Positions 1-12,800 are shown, counted from the stretch's first letter. The stretch is 64,000 bases of DNA from Acanthochlamys bracteata (GCA_019914995.1 CM034129.1:10719725-10783724); one strand, 5' to 3'. Notes: generated by a model from the sequence alone, not told the origin. Numbers and translations are program-made.

Positions 1-1358
1 TATTGACTTCTCCACCAAGGCTTGCATGAAGCTAAAATGCCATACCCCCTAGAGCCATTATCAAAACCTGTCTCATGTCTGCCAGAAACAGCTAGAACTA
101 AGGTACACTTACTAGTTTATTTAATTGGGGGTAGAACTAATAGCTGCTAGTTCAAGTCTGCTGTTAATTAAAAATGTTTCAGTTTACAAAAGCCTAGCGA
201 AGCTTAGAACCAAATATTTTTAGATGAGAATTGCTACTTATCAAGATCAAAATAGTATTGATTTGCTTACAGGTTGAGATTGATGTATAAGATTGGTTAT
301 GAGCAATATCTCAATCAAACTCAACCACCTCAAAATTCAATTGAATCAACCATTTTGACCTCAATGAACAGCATTACTCCTTTTCAAATGAAAGAAAAAA
401 TCCTATCCATCATAAACAAATTGGTCTTGACTTGAAAAATCCTAATTCCTCAAGGTCGAGATAAATAGACTTGATTGGGAGTTTTGATGCCCATAAACTC
501 ACGACCATTCAAACTCAAACCTCTCATCTTTGAATTTAAGCAAGTCCAAGTCCACCTCGACTGATCAAGGAAAAAATGCCTTTAATTTGCTTCAAGTTTA
601 AGATGAATGAATTGGATCAGATAAGAGTGTCGAACCCCTGAACTCGTACTTAATCAGATTCAACCATCTCAACCTTTAATTAGATCAAAGACATCTATGA
701 CTTAAGTATAAAGCTAGACATTTATGACTACAGTATAAACTGGTACTACTCTCTCAAATGCCAAATAACATGTATCAAGACAGAAGAAGATAATGACTAC
801 CGTAAAACAATATGCATTTCGGCTCATCATTCAATAAATATAATGAGTAAAAGCAATTGCAGTCACTTAGTAAATATTTAAGGTAAGAAATACAACGTTA
901 TAACTCAAAATAGTGGAAACTTCTAGTTTCTAAGTTAAATGGTGCAAAACATTATAACCCTTTTGTTTCTGGTGTCAAGTCCTTGTCCGACAATGTTTAC
1001 TATCTTCCTACCTCCTCCAGTCTCTATGAGGGTAATTGCTTAAGGTGTTTCGTCTAGAATTTAGTAGGCATAATCCAAGTTCAACTTCCATAACCATAAG
1101 AAAAATAGAAGATATACAAGATGACCAGGAACACAAAGCAAGATATCTGAAAGCAATTTTTATAATCTCCTTGGCATTTCATCAAACAGTTTTTCATGCA
1201 AAACTAAAAGGCATTTGCACACCACATGAAAACCACAACAGAAATCTAATATCACATTCGTAGTCAAACAGAACTACGTTTTCCAGACTCCTCTTATCTT
1301 CTCCTCTGAAAAACATGATCACATAAAGAAAGAAACAACAGTAACCCTTCCGAAAAAC
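1..1358. other. Left-edge intergenic stretch, no gene seen
   Basis: Moderately AT-rich sequence without an open frame resembling a known protein. The only frame of note (1036-1263, +) is 75 codons and has no recognisable motif. The part next to 1358 is presumably the 3' flank of the mitochondrial uL23 gene. No RNA gene or repeat structure was seen. Confidence 0.5.
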
Positions 1359-1937
1359 CTACTTCCACAACTTCATATTACTCCACGGAAACTTGCTCTC
1401 CCGTTCCTTCTCACCCTTCTTGCCTTTCTCCTCCTTCCTCCCTCTCGTTCTCTGCCAGCTACGGTCCGCATTCTCGCCATTTCTTCTATACCCTCTACCA
1501 AAAATCTCACCTTTCCTTCTCTCATCCAGCCAATGGCTAATTTCATTCCTCCCACCATGATCAACAACATTCCCAGGCTTCTTCGCCGCCTGCGCAGCAG
1601 CAATCCTCTCTCTTTCTTCCTGAATCAACGGAACAGGAAACAAACTAGGGTTTATCGACAAGGGTGATCTGAGAGTGACGTAAGCCTTCTTGTAGTCGGG
1701 TTTGGCAGCAAGGAAAGGTCCGCGTTTCTTCTTCTTCCCTTCCATGTTGAGTGTTCGAACTTGGTCGATCTCGAAGCCGTATAGAGACTCGAGAACGCGG
1801 CGGATCTCGATCTTGGTGGCGGAAGGGATTGTCTTGAGAGCGAACTCGCGGATGGAATCAAACGGTGGAGATGGAAGGAGGAGTTTGATCGGAAGGTTGG
1901 CGAAGTGGATCACGCGCCTACCCAGACGGGTTCCCAT
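1359..1937 (-). CDS. Mitochondrial large-subunit ribosomal protein uL23 (L23/L15e family)
   Basis: A single-exon frame of 192 residues. It would be a structural protein of the mitochondrial large ribosomal subunit, where uL23 lies near the exit tunnel and contacts 23S-type rRNA. The N terminus begins MGTRLGRRVIHFANLPIK, followed by an L23-type beta-alpha fold with SATKIEIRRVLESLYGF and a basic GKKKKRG loop before YKKAYVTL. The tail from about residue 120 is Arg/Lys/Glu-rich and low in complexity, as in plant members. The open frame extends 24 codons further upstream, to 2009. I chose the internal ATG at 1937 because plant homologues begin with MG-RLGRR. The gene reads away from the tRNA-Tyr gene, whose 5' end is only about 125 bp off. 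No frame damage is visible. The family call is firm; mitochondrial targeting is inferred from the family. Confidence 0.88.
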   Translation of the reverse strand: MGTRLGRRVIHFANLPIKLLLPSPPFDSIREFALKTIPSATKIEIRRVLESLYGFEIDQVRTLNMEGKKKKRGPFLAAKPDYKKAYVTLRSPLSINPSLFPVPLIQEERERIAAAQAAKKPGNVVDHGGRNEISHWLDERRKGEIFGRGYRRNGENADRSWQRTRGRKEEKGKKGEKERESKFPWSNMKLWK

Positions 1938-2061
1938 CTGTCGATAATCGCTTGCTCGTTCCTTCGTTTCTGCGAGTTCTGAGAGATTACTGTAGGATGA
2001 TAAGAACACGAAGAAAGAAAGAAAACAACTTCCTGCAAGCGACGATTTTAACTAATCAAGA

Positions 2062-2147
2062 CCGACCTTAGCTCAGTTGGTAGAGCGGAGGACTGTAGTT
2101 TGCTAACAGATATCCTTAGGTCGCTGGTTCGAATCCGGCAGGTCGGA
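2062..2147 (+). tRNA. tRNA-Tyr (GTA) with intron
   Basis: An 86-nt gene. The acceptor stem CCGACCT (2062-2068) pairs with AGGTCGG (2140-2146), with discriminator A at 2147. The D arm (TAGCTCAGTTGGTAGAG) forms the A box and the T arm (GGTTCGAATCC) the B box. Anticodon GTA lies at 2095-2097. A 13-nt intron (2099-2111) follows the base 3' of the anticodon and leaves a 73-nt mature tRNA. Introns are usual in plant tRNA-Tyr genes. A TTTTT tract at 2154-2158 is a suitable Pol III terminator. Confidence 0.96.
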
Positions 2148-2153
2148 CTGGTA

Positions 2154-2158
2154 TTTTT
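2154..2158 (+). terminator. Pol III terminator of tRNA-Tyr
   Basis: A run of five T starting 7 nt after the discriminator base of tRNA-Tyr, the usual RNA polymerase III stop signal. Confidence 0.7.
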
Positions 2159-2889
2159 GTTTATTCATTCCTCCTATATATATCTTAACCTTCTTTTCTC
2201 AATAGAAAAATATATACAGGTTACTGTAAAGGCCTTAAAGGTTTTTTTTTTGTTTATGTATAACAAGCGAAGCAGACGCGTAACTGCACAGGCACAACAT
2301 TGTTTGTGAATTACTACACGTCTGCATTCCGTGTAAATCTAATGCCACACGGTTCGCCGCCCGTTTCGTAGTTCAAATTCAAAGGGGGAATGTTAACGTT
2401 GCGTTCGCTTTACAAAAGATTGATGACAGCTTCATGTTTAAAGCAAAACTCAGAAATATCACTGTACTATTTGATCTGCTGGACAGATTCCTCTCAAACA
2501 AAGACCTGACGACAAATTAAATATCATGCTAAACGTAAGAGGGCCCTTTCTTGATAGCTTCTGAATAAAAATAGCTCATTCAGATCAAGCAACATATAGC
2601 AGCAGCATATATCTGCCCTTTCCTTTCATATCTTCAAAGAAACGCTACCATCCAACAATAGTTGCCAGAATTAGATTACGCTGCACATGACTAAAGATCT
2701 TATACATATAGTTGACAGAATTCCACAGCTCATAATTCACACAGATCATAACAGTCTAAGGTAAATCATAACAGCTCACCTTATTGTTCTCGACAAGAGA
2801 AAACAGTAGATCTGAGTTTCGATTTATTCTGATAGACAACACAACGCACAGCCAAACTACGCAAATCAACTTAATAATTATTAACGCAC
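2159..2889. other. Spacer between tRNA-Tyr and the LRR gene 3' end
   Basis: No coding frame is recognisable. The part near 2889 should be the 3' UTR and polyadenylation region of the minus-strand LRR gene. An oligo-T run near 2241-2250 is the only simple repeat. Confidence 0.5.
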
Positions 2890-5800
2890 TTATTTCTTCA
2901 TAGATGATGATTGATGATGCCGGTTCCTTGATCTTAGCCTATTACTGCCTCGCTGCCCACTAACGCTGCTAGTTGATCCTCGCACCACCAAGGAATTCAA
3001 ACCATGGCTGGACTTCCTTGCTGCCCTTCTTCGAGAACTCCATCCGCTGCTACCTAGTGCTGCCTTGGCAACACTGTCTGTTGCTACCTCCCTTGCCCTC
3101 TGTGGCTTTATAGGCTGCCTGTTAAGATAGACAAGGTGGGGGAGGAGACTGCAAACAGCCTTGCGAAGCTGGTCATCGCCGATGTTTGTTTGTATCGGAT
3201 TTCCTACGAGGTTAAGAGCTTGCAGGCTGCTGTAGTTGGCTACAAGCTGGCCAAGGGCTTTGGTGGTTGTGATCTTGTTGAAGCTCAGATCAAGTACAGT
3301 CAGCTTAAGGAGACGGTGCAACCCTTCCACGTCGCTGATCTTGTTACCCGCAAGATAGAGCTCCTTGATGAGACAGCAATTTGATAATCCTGTAGAAAAA
3401 AATGAAATTTAAGTAAAATCAAAAGCCCAGAATTACTACTTAAGAACTGCTGAAGATAAGGATGCAAGCCATTGAATGAACTTACATAAGTTACAACAAG
3501 ATTCACTTCAAAATGTGACATCCTCTTTTATTAGAAGAAATAGCAAGAGTAAATGTCTGTACAACATCTCATGGAAAGCAAATCAGAAGCAGCAATGTCA
3601 AGTAAAAGACTAAACCACAGAAGTTTAACCTACAGCATGGACCAAGCTAAACCTCACTGAAAGACCACAAAATCCCACATAACACACTTTGACTATCACA
3701 CTCTTAGCAGAAGTGACCAAAAGTAACTAAATGTAATATCTGTAAAGAGCGACATCAGCTGAATATGTACTGTATCTAATAGGCTTTCGGCTGCTTGTAG
3801 CTCATGAACAACATAATTATTGAAAGACTACAATACACCGCATAAAAAGAAGTTCATCAAAGCACATGGCCGGTACGAAGTTTATCGTACGGACCACATG
3901 ATGTAGACTAACCATTCGCTCATTTCTGATTTTTCTGTATCATTCAATTAGGATCAATTGTTTGTGAATGTTCACAAGATGTAGACTAACCATTCGCTCA
4001 TTTCTGATTTTTCTGTGTATCATTCAATTAGGATCAATTGTTTGTGAATGTTCACAAGATTCAATGCTTATACAATATTTTTTTAATAAACTGCCTAAAC
4101 AAAAGGGATGCAAAGAACTGGACAAGTTCCTGTCAGACCACATGATGTAGACGAAACCCTCTCCAACAGACCACATGATGTAGACTAACCATTCGCTCAT
4201 TTCTGATTTTTCTGTGTATCATTCAATTAGGATCAATTGTTTGCGAATGTTCACAAGATTCATTGCTTATCCAATATTTTTTTAGTAAAGTGCTTAAACA
4301 AAGGGATGCAAAGAACTGGACAAGTTCCTGTCACATGCTGCAAGATTTTCTGAAGATAACAGAAGGCATGAATGTAGGACATGCAAAGATACATCTTAAT
4401 AACATGAAAAGACATAGATGCAGACAATAGTGAGGATTGGAATTAGAAAGATGTTAGGTTTATCAAAAGATTCGAAGGGTGATATACCTACCATGGCCAA
4501 TCCTTGAGATCCTGTTGTAGCTCAAGTTTAAAACTCTCAGTCTTGTCAGTTCCCTTAACCCTTCAATGGTAGAAATTCTATTTCTTGACAAGTCAAGTAC
4601 ATGAAGGCTTTTGGGAAGAGATCCTGGAGTAATGTGGACTGCATTCACGTAATGAATGAAACATTAGAAACTCAATGATGACAATACGACATTATATATC
4701 AAGTATCTGCTAGAGTGTAGTATGATACGCATCATACCTATGAAGTTGCCTGAAAGGTTGACAGCTCGAAGACTTGAGAAAGCTGAAATTGAAGGAATTA
4801 CTTTCAACCCCATTCCAGAAATATGAGCCACTGTGGAGAATGAGTTCAGCGATTGGATAACAGTATTAGCTTGAGCAACCTCCTCAGGCACTCGTCGGCC
4901 TGAAGGAGTCTGATTTTTGCCAGAGGATTCACCGATCTCAAAAGAACTCAAAATGGGAAACTCTCCAGCCTCTCCATCATTATCAAATTCATGAGTAACA
5001 GGGCAGAATTGGCCGTCCACAAGACTATTTACCCAAGCATTTACTCTATCAAAAGGAGATGCTGCTACTGAAAAGGCTACCCATTGGTTTTGAGGCCACA
5101 TACCACCGTCCATCATGTTTTCAGTCTCCTTTAGAGCTTTCTTTTCGTTCAACTTAGGTTCAAGCGTATCAGAAGAGTAGCCACCTTTCTGGCTGGAAAT
5201 ATTGCTTATTGGAGGAAGCCTTTGTGATCCATAGGATTGAAGCTTGTGGAGATTACGATGACTCCATAGGAAGAGTTTCCACCATAGCTTCCTGCTCCGT
5301 GAGGGCAGCACCTGACTTGATGACCGCTTCTTCAACATGACCTTATCCGCACTGCACTTTGAAATCACCGAACGAGGACTGCCATTCACTACATTGAAAA
5401 GACTATCGCCTCCAACATTCCCCAACAGAGCTTGAAGGTCATTGTAAGAATGAAGCTTGTCCGGAGATGTCGGTAACTGGCTGGTCCTTTTAGTTTCAAT
5501 ATTGGAACATGAACGTTGGAGCACTGGAGAACCCAAAAAAGCTGCAGTCCTTCCCATGCCTGGATCACTTACATGTCCACTTTGTATAGCAAGCTCAGGG
5601 GTATTTTCTTCATATTCTCTGTCAGACTTTTGCTCAAACACGCAAGAGTTCAGTCCATTGGGTTCCTCAAAATTTTGATCCTTAGTGTCTGCAAGTGCTT
5701 GAAGATCAAGGTCAGAATAGTCCCTCTTCATTGATAGGATATCATCATGCTCATCACCACCCTCATAAGCTGCCTCCACTTCTGTTTTCACACTTACGAA

Positions 5801-6130
5801 CTTCTCATCAAGCACCTTCTTGTTACACTTTTCAATGTCAGACGATCTACTCCCCTGAATGCTCAAATCTGCCAAATCAGCAGAAGCAATTACCTTTGTT
5901 CCCTTTTTGATAGATTGGGAAATGAAATCCTCTGGCATCACCTGCAGAGCACCACCTCCATTCCCAATTTTAAGATCTGCAGTATTGGGTATTTCCTAGA
6001 AAGAGAAGGTCTGAATTAAGCTCATCAACACGCATTTCAACTGAAAAGCTCAAGAATTAAGCAACTTGACACTGACCTTTGATTTCCTCCTCTTTCCAAT
6101 GAGAATAGTAGGGAAACAAAACCTTGCCAT
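2890..6130 (-). CDS. SDS22-like leucine-rich-repeat protein (plant 'outer arm dynein light chain 1' family)
   Basis: Four coding exons joined by phase: 6130-6077, 5995-4738, 4638-4492 and 3389-2890, giving 652 residues. Exon 1 gives the basic N terminus MARFCFPTILIGKRRKSK. Residues about 19-400 are low-complexity, Ser/Glu/Lys-rich and without a clear domain. About 400-590 holds at least five SDS22-type LRRs (LRAVNLSGNFI, LHVLDLSRNRIS, LRVLNLSYNRIS, IKELYLAGNKIS, LTVLDLSFNKI) and an LRR cap ending YLNRQPIKP. The tail is Arg/Ser-rich. Every internal boundary has GT/AG ends. SDS22-like LRRs usually act as protein-binding scaffolds; Arabidopsis relatives carry the dynein-light-chain label by homology only, since seed plants lack axonemal dynein. 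Intron 3 (3390-4491) contains a tandem repeat. The leader probably has an intron of about 1.2 kb, with a donor-like AAG/GTGATT near 7417. The exact partner is unknown. Confidence 0.85.
3900..4335. repeat. Intronic tandem repeat, about 2.5 copies
   Basis: Within intron 3 of the LRR gene, a unit beginning GATGTAGACTAACCATTCGC starts at 3900, 3978 and 4178. The first copy is cut to about 78 bp. The second and third continue through a shared segment ending near AAGAACTGGACAAGTTCCTGTCA. A short extra start (GATGTAGAC) sits at 4144. Copies differ by few substitutions, so the duplication looks recent. Confidence 0.85.
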
Positions 6131-7586
6131 CACAGTATACTATTGCTCTCACAGAAACAAATAATAAGAAGATCTGGCGAAACTACAAAAAGATCTGGTG
6201 AAACTGCGAAGCTTAATTTTCCTATAAAACCTCTAATTTACTAAAATATCCTAAGAAGATATGCTCAGACAGACTCTCAGCGCTGGTTAGCCGTTGTCGA
6301 TCGGAAATCCTTTTAGCGTACGACAGAGACGCCAAACAAGAAGAAGAGCGGAAATCGACACTGAGTAGAGAGGAAGCAAAGCATCCTCCTGAGTCCACAC
6401 CTTTCTCAAGGTGCAAGGAGGTGGCACCCCAGGGACGGCCAGAGTGATAAAAGAACTTTGGTAACCACTAAAATCTTTGATGAATCCGTCTCAGAACGTT
6501 TCCCTGAATTGAGTTACACATGGATATTAGAATGAGAGAACTAAAGCCATGCGAGTTCAATATTGCCTTACTAGAAACGCAAGTCACAAAGTGAGTTTCA
6601 TCGACTTGAAAACACTAGTGCAACCAGAAACAGTGACAAAATCAGAATTCTGTTAACACTCTTCCTTGATTTCTAGATTACAACCCGAAGAAAACATCAA
6701 GATGAAAATCCTTGTAACAAAATACTAACGAGTAAAAAAAGCTTATATGATAATCAAAACATGAGAAAGGCACAACATAAAGAAAAAGATAGAGCTACCA
6801 TCATATAGCCAACAAACTTCAGAGTGAAAGAAAGTTGAGCAACTGCAAAGAAAGACTTGCAGCAGAAGAGGAAAACCGAAAGGAACCTAAGCAAATCCAT
6901 ATCCAAAGAAGGAAATTGAAAATCATATATTATGATACATCCAAAATGCCCAAGCAGATTGCAGGTCCATTTCCTTAGCTCTTTCTATCCAAAAAAACAT
7001 TTCCTAGCTCAAATAACCGAATTTTATCGAAACTGAACAGATAGGAAACGCCCTCGGAGAAGATAACCATCAAAATCCCAACTTTCAATTAGTTCTTCAA
7101 AAAAATTATTTAAAAAATCACAACTTTTTCATATAAAAACAATCAATAAAACAGAACGCTGAATCCTTTTCCTGAAAATCGCATAATACTCCAATCACCT
7201 TTAATGATCAAAAGACATGCAGAAAAAATCCCAAAAAAAAAAAAAAAAAAAAGCATCCCAACAGAATTCATCCACAATTCTTAAAAGAACTCCTTTGATC
7301 ACCTAACCAAACAAATCCACCGAAAAGTCAATCTTTCCCAACAAAACTCCTCACGAGATAACAAAAACAGATCGTAAAATTCAACAAACAATAGCGAGCA
7401 ATGATATAATAATCACCTTCGCCTTTGTTAGCAAAAGACCGATCGCCTCTTTACAAGAACAGATGATACCAAGGTGCGAACAATTCCCAGATGGTATTCG
7501 CCGAAATGCCTCAATCACCAACTTCCACAGACGGAGAGAAAGAACGAAACGGAGAAACAAGGTGAAACTATTCTTTTATTGTTAAG
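6131..7586 (-). other. Leader region (5' UTR and leader intron) of the LRR gene
   Basis: No protein frame of its own. On the minus strand a donor-like AAG/GTGATT near 7417 and an acceptor-like sequence about 25 bp upstream of the ATG at 6130 suggest a leader intron of roughly 1.2 kb, with the first exon near 7418-7560. A poly-A run (about 20 nt) lies at 7230-7251. A GC-richer island at about 6265-6440 is unexplained. Confidence 0.5.
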
Positions 7587-7919
7587 TTGAATAAACACAA
7601 CCACAAATTATTCTTCTTCTTTTATGTGTTATATCTAACAAATTCAACAAACAAAGAATCAACGGAGAGAGAGAGGTGGAGCTGGGGAAGGAATGAAAGC
7701 AACAATAGAGAACAGATGAGGGTGTGTTGCTGTTCTTGGACATCCCTAGAAATAGCTAGCTGGAGCCTAGCAGCTTCAGCTCGACTCGACTACATCGCCA
7801 AAGTTGCTACCAGGGCTTTGACGAGCCAGCTCAAACTACAGATCGGCTTGTTGGCTTCACCCTCTTTCTTTAATCTATGGCCACGTGGCAAACTTTACAG
7901 ATAGACGGATATGATGGAA

Positions 7920-9500
7920 CTTATTAAGCAAGATCTGTTATACAATTAGGAGATATTGATCATTTTTCTTTTGTTCTCTAAAAAAACAGATTCATCTTTT
8001 ATAATTGTTTTAATTTTACTTTTTAATTTTTAATAACACTTTAAAAAATATAATGTTGAAAATATGAAATATTTATTTAGAATGATATGTATTAAAAGTT
8101 CTTCTAAATTCAGGAAAAAGAAGTATAACAGTACAGTAATGCTTGCTATATAATTCGATGGTATTCTTTAGAATACATTGGATTAGATTTCTTAATAACA
8201 AACCATTAAAACAAAATTAAAAAGGATAAGTTGTTATTTGCTAAAGAAAAACCATGATGTTACGAGAACAACGATAGATAGCTTTTTAAAGAACAGGTCT
8301 GCTAAAGGCATATTTTCACCGTTCTCTGTTTGAATTTTTAAATTTTCTACTCTATGATGTTTTAATTATCAATGAAAATTTTATTTTTATTGTTACATTA
8401 AATTTTATTTCTACTAAAAATTTATTTTATTTTTTATTTTAAATATTATTTCGAATTTGACTTTTATATTTCATCATTTTTATTTTAGAAAGTGTTCTTT
8501 TGCTTAAAATAAGTTTTTTATTGTAAATTTGTAAAATATAAATTAATTAAAAATAGAGTTTAAAGAGTGAGTTTTAAATAAAAATTTTTATTTTAAAAAT
8601 ATTTAAAAAGTAAACGTTTACTAAAAAATGTGAATTTTAAGGATATATAAATACACCCATATGAAAATCACTTATACGAATCTAAAAATTACATAATTGA
8701 AACATGTACTGAGATTATGATCAATCATGATTATAGAAACTATATAAAGACATAAGAAACTCTCCCAATCTAATTTATTTATTTTTTAATTAAAAAATAG
8801 CATCAAAATCCGACAATTCACATCAGGAATGAATCATTTTAACAAAATATTATGTATTTTATTTGCTTTCAATACATTGTCAATCTATAGCAGTGCATAT
8901 TTTAGTACATTATTTTGTTAAAGATCTGAATGTCTTTCACATATTTTTGTTAATTAGTTAATTAAAAATAAGGTTCATGACTAACCAATTGATATGACTA
9001 ACCACAAATTCATCCCAATAAGAGATAAATTTTTTTAGGAACTAATGAGTATGAAGATTCATAAATGCAAAAATGAAGTGAAATAAAAAAAAAAGATTAA
9101 AAAATTCATTAAAATTATTTATATAAAATTTTAGAACAATATAATAATTTTTTATATTTTTATTTTTTAAAATTAAAATAATAAAATTTATTTATCAAAT
9201 AAAATTAAAAATTTTTTTATTTTAAAGAATTTTTTATGAGCACCTGGTGAACAACACATTGGCTGGATGATCACTTTCATTTCACCAAAACTAATTTTTA
9301 TTCAATCAATCAAGAAGTTTATGTTTTCCTTTTTTATTTAATCTTATGTCAATCAGTTTCTGCTTGTCTTTTTCATGAAAGAAATTGATGAAAAGAAGCG
9401 TCAAGGAACAAGCTGCTACTTTTAACGTTTTAGATTAAGCAAAAATTTTGTGTAGGAAAAAAAAAGCAACTGGTCATAATCCAAAAATATTCCATTCGAT
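7920..9500. other. AT-rich intergenic DNA
   Basis: Very AT-rich, with many short A/T homopolymers and no gene. Stretches near 8500-8660 and 9080-9235 resemble the AT-rich dispersed family described elsewhere in this window. No terminal repeats could be fixed. Confidence 0.5.
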
Positions 9501-9696
9501 TAAAAAGAATGGTTGAGAACAAGAATTCAAAAAGAATATAAACTTTTTTCAGAGCATAACAAATTGGAATTGAATTTCCTTTCTTCAGAACAACTCAATT
9601 TGCTTGGATACAAAATAGAAAATATAAACCTTGCAAATATTAAAACAAAAAATTTTATTCATTTTCTAAAAAATGCTGATGACTTGTTGTTGTACG
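9501..9696 (+). pseudogene. Unidentified ORF fragment interrupted by the copia insertion
   Basis: An open frame on the plus strand runs from just after a TAA at 9501-9503 without a stop into the left LTR of the retrotransposon. It includes the segments LFSEHNKLELNFLSSEQLN and FIHFLKNADDLLLY. Skipping the element and one 5-bp GTACG copy, the frame continues for only a few codons and then stops. About 70 open codons are unusual in DNA this AT-rich, so a coding origin is plausible. I do not recognise the family. Confidence 0.35.
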
Positions 9697-9876
9697 TGTT
9701 GAAAAATTCTTTTTAATCTTATTCCAATAGTTCAATATAAATACATATATATAGACTCTTTATAATACTAAATAAGAAGAGTTCTAGAATAATAATAAAA
9801 ATATCTAATTCTAAGAAAAAATATCTAAAATAATTAGAAAAAATATCCGAAATAAATTATGTGTTGACTCACGACA
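9697..9876 (-). repeat. 3' LTR of the copia element
   Basis: A 180-bp terminal repeat, TG...CA ended in either orientation (TGTTGAAAAA at the left, ACTCACGACA at the right). It matches 13683-13860 over its whole length with scattered substitutions and one-base indels. Short LTRs of this size occur in several plant copia lineages. Confidence 0.93.
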
Positions 9877-9890
9877 GCAATCCCCCTCAA
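9877..9890 (-). other. Polypurine tract of the copia element
   Basis: The minus strand reads TTGAGGGGGATTGC directly before the TG start of the 3' LTR. This is the position and composition expected of the plus-strand priming polypurine tract. Confidence 0.85.
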
Positions 9891-12800
9891 GTTGGTACAA
9901 AGATATTATCGATGCCAACTTGCTTAGTGAATCATAAAAAATTTTATTTGAGACACTCTTTGTCAATATGTCTGCTAGCTGTGCTTCGAAGTTCACAAAA
10001 GGTAACTCAATTAATTTTGAATCCAATTTCTCTTTGATGAAATATTGATCTACCTCAACATGCTTGGTGCGATCATGCTGTACTGGATTATGATCAATAT
10101 TTATTACAGTATTATTATTAGAAAATAGCTTCATAGAACTCCTTGGAAGAAAACTAAGTTCTGTCAATAATATTCGAAGCCATATAAGTTCACAAACTTC
10201 ATGTGTCATTCTTCTATATTCAGCTTCAGCAGAAGATCGAGCAACAACTTTCTGTTTTTTACTCCTCCATGTGACTAGATTATCTCCAACAAATGTAAAA
10301 TAGCCAGATGAGAGCGTCTATCTGTCTTATCTCCTACCCAGTCTGTATTAATATATCCATCTATATTCAGATAATTATGTTTTCTAAATAATAATCCTCT
10401 GCCTGGTGCAGATTTCAAGTATCTCAGAATTCTGTTCACAGCTTCCATATGATCAACACTTGGAGAATGTATAAACTGACAGACAATGCTAACAGCATAT
10501 GCTATATCAGGTCGAGTATGTGATAAATAAATCAACCTATCAACTAATCGTTGATATTTTTTCTTAGCTACTGGCACTTGATTAGGAAGCTCTACTAAGT
10601 TATAATTCTCAATGATAGGTGTGTCGGCAGGTTTGCAATCCGACATTCCTGTCTCAGATAATAAATCAAGGACATATTTTTTTTGTGATAGAAAAATACC
10701 TTGCTTAGATCTGGCCACTTCAATGTCCAAAAAATATTTTAACTCTCCAAGTTCTTTTATCTCGAATTCAGAGGCTATATATGTCTTCAATTTCTGAATT
10801 TCTTCATGATCATTACCTGTAACAATTATCATATCATCAATATAGATTATCAAAACAGTTACCTTATCATTATTCTGGTTCTTCAAGAATAATGTATGAT
10901 CAACATTACTCTGTCGGTAATCATATCTGCTTAAGGCTTGACTAAATCTACCAAAACATGCTCTTGGAGATTGCTTTAGCCCGTATAAAGCCTTTTTTAG
11001 CCTGCAGACATCGTCAGTTCTTCCTGATACACCATAACCAGGCAGAAGTTTTATACACACATCTTCTTCTAATTCACCATAAAGAAATGCATTCTTTACA
11101 TCAAACTGCTGCAAGGGCCAATCAAGATTTGTTGCAAGAGACATCAATACTCTGATAGTATTAATTTTTGTAACTGGAGCAAATGTCTCGTGATAATCCA
11201 CTCTATAAGTCTGTGAATATCCCTTGGCCACTAACCTTGCCTTATACCTCTCTATCGTTCCATCTACTTTGTGTTTGATAGTGTACACCCACTTACAGCC
11301 AACTGTTTTCTTTTATTCTGGTAGTGGCACTATCTCCTAAGTCAAATTTTTTTTGCATCCATCTCTTCATTCATAGCCTTAGTCCATTTAGGATCGGATA
11401 AGGCTTCTCTAGTGCTAGAAGGAAGAGTCACAACTGCTACCTGATTAATGAAAGCCATATATAAAAAAGACAGTATGTGAGAAGATATATGATTAGCAAT
11501 AGGATATCTAGAGACTTTTCCTTCTGGTGAATATCTCTCAGGAGGTTTTTCACGATTTTCTCTGTATGGCAGCTGATAACTCCTGTTGACAATGTTAGAT
11601 TTATCCATAACATCATTTTGAGTTTCGATGCTTATCTCAAGGATATCGTCAATAGTTTGAAGAGGTACTAAAGAATGCGGGTGAGGTATTTCTCCCACAA
11701 CTTCAGCTCCTTCTACCTCTTCTATTTTTTTTTAATTCATGTTCAGTAGTTCTATTCTCTTTTAGACATGAGTCATAACTCACACATTGTCTCTGACTTT
11801 TCTCAATATGTGTGCTGAGTTCAATGGTAAACCAATTCAGATCTTCCGTAGCTTCTATCTCCCCCTGAAGATCTGAACGTGATATCGATCTGACAAAGTA
11901 CATTTTTGACTCTAGAAATGTCACATCCATAGTCACAAAAGTACGGCATGTCGGAGGATGATAACAGCGATAATCTTTCTGCTGAGGATCATAACCAAGA
12001 AAAACGCACCTCAAAGCACATGGATCTAATTTGTTCCTCTGAGTCTTCTACAAATGTACTAATGCAACAGACCCAAACATCCGAGGTGGAAGTGAGAGAA
12101 TAAAATGTATAATGACAAATATAGCTAAAACCTCAAGTGGTGTCCAAAAATTTAGCACTTTAGAAGACATGCGGTTAATCAAATAAACTGCAGACTGAAC
12201 TGCATCTACGCAATAGTGCTTTGGAACATGAGCTCCAAATAATAAAGCACGGGCGGTCTCTAAAATATGTCGATTTTTTCTTTCAGCCACTCCTTTTTTT
12301 GTGGTGTGTGTGAATATGATGTTTCATAAATAATACTATGCTGATGAAGATAAGAGCTCAAAGAGGTATTAACATACTCTCCTCCATTATCAGACCGAAA
12401 GACTCGAATAGGAAAAGAAAATTGAGTCTGCACCATCTTGTGAAACCGGACAAATATATCTACTACATCACTTTTACTTTTCAAAATATATAACCATGTC
12501 ATATCTGTGCAATCATCTACAAATGTCACAAACCATCTAATACCAGTAAGTGTCATAACGGGAGAGGGTCCCCAAACATCTGAATGTACTAGTTCAAACG
12601 GAATTGATCGTTTACTCATAACAGAAAAATAAGGCACTCGGTGACTCTTAGCAAGAATGCAAGCTTCACACTGAAACTCAGACTCTTTGAGGTCAGAAAA
12701 TAAAGAGGGCAATAAATGACGTAAATAGGCAAAAAAAACATGACCTAGTCTTCGATGTCAAAGTCAAACTTTATTCTTCTTGTCAATATCAGATCCACAA

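Noticed and set aside
1036-1263. 75-codon plus-strand frame
   Set aside because: No motif, no context and average length for the composition; likely chance.
3900-4335. CRISPR-like array
   Set aside because: Long, direct, near-adjacent repeats without regular spacers in a plant intron; a simple tandem duplication explains them.
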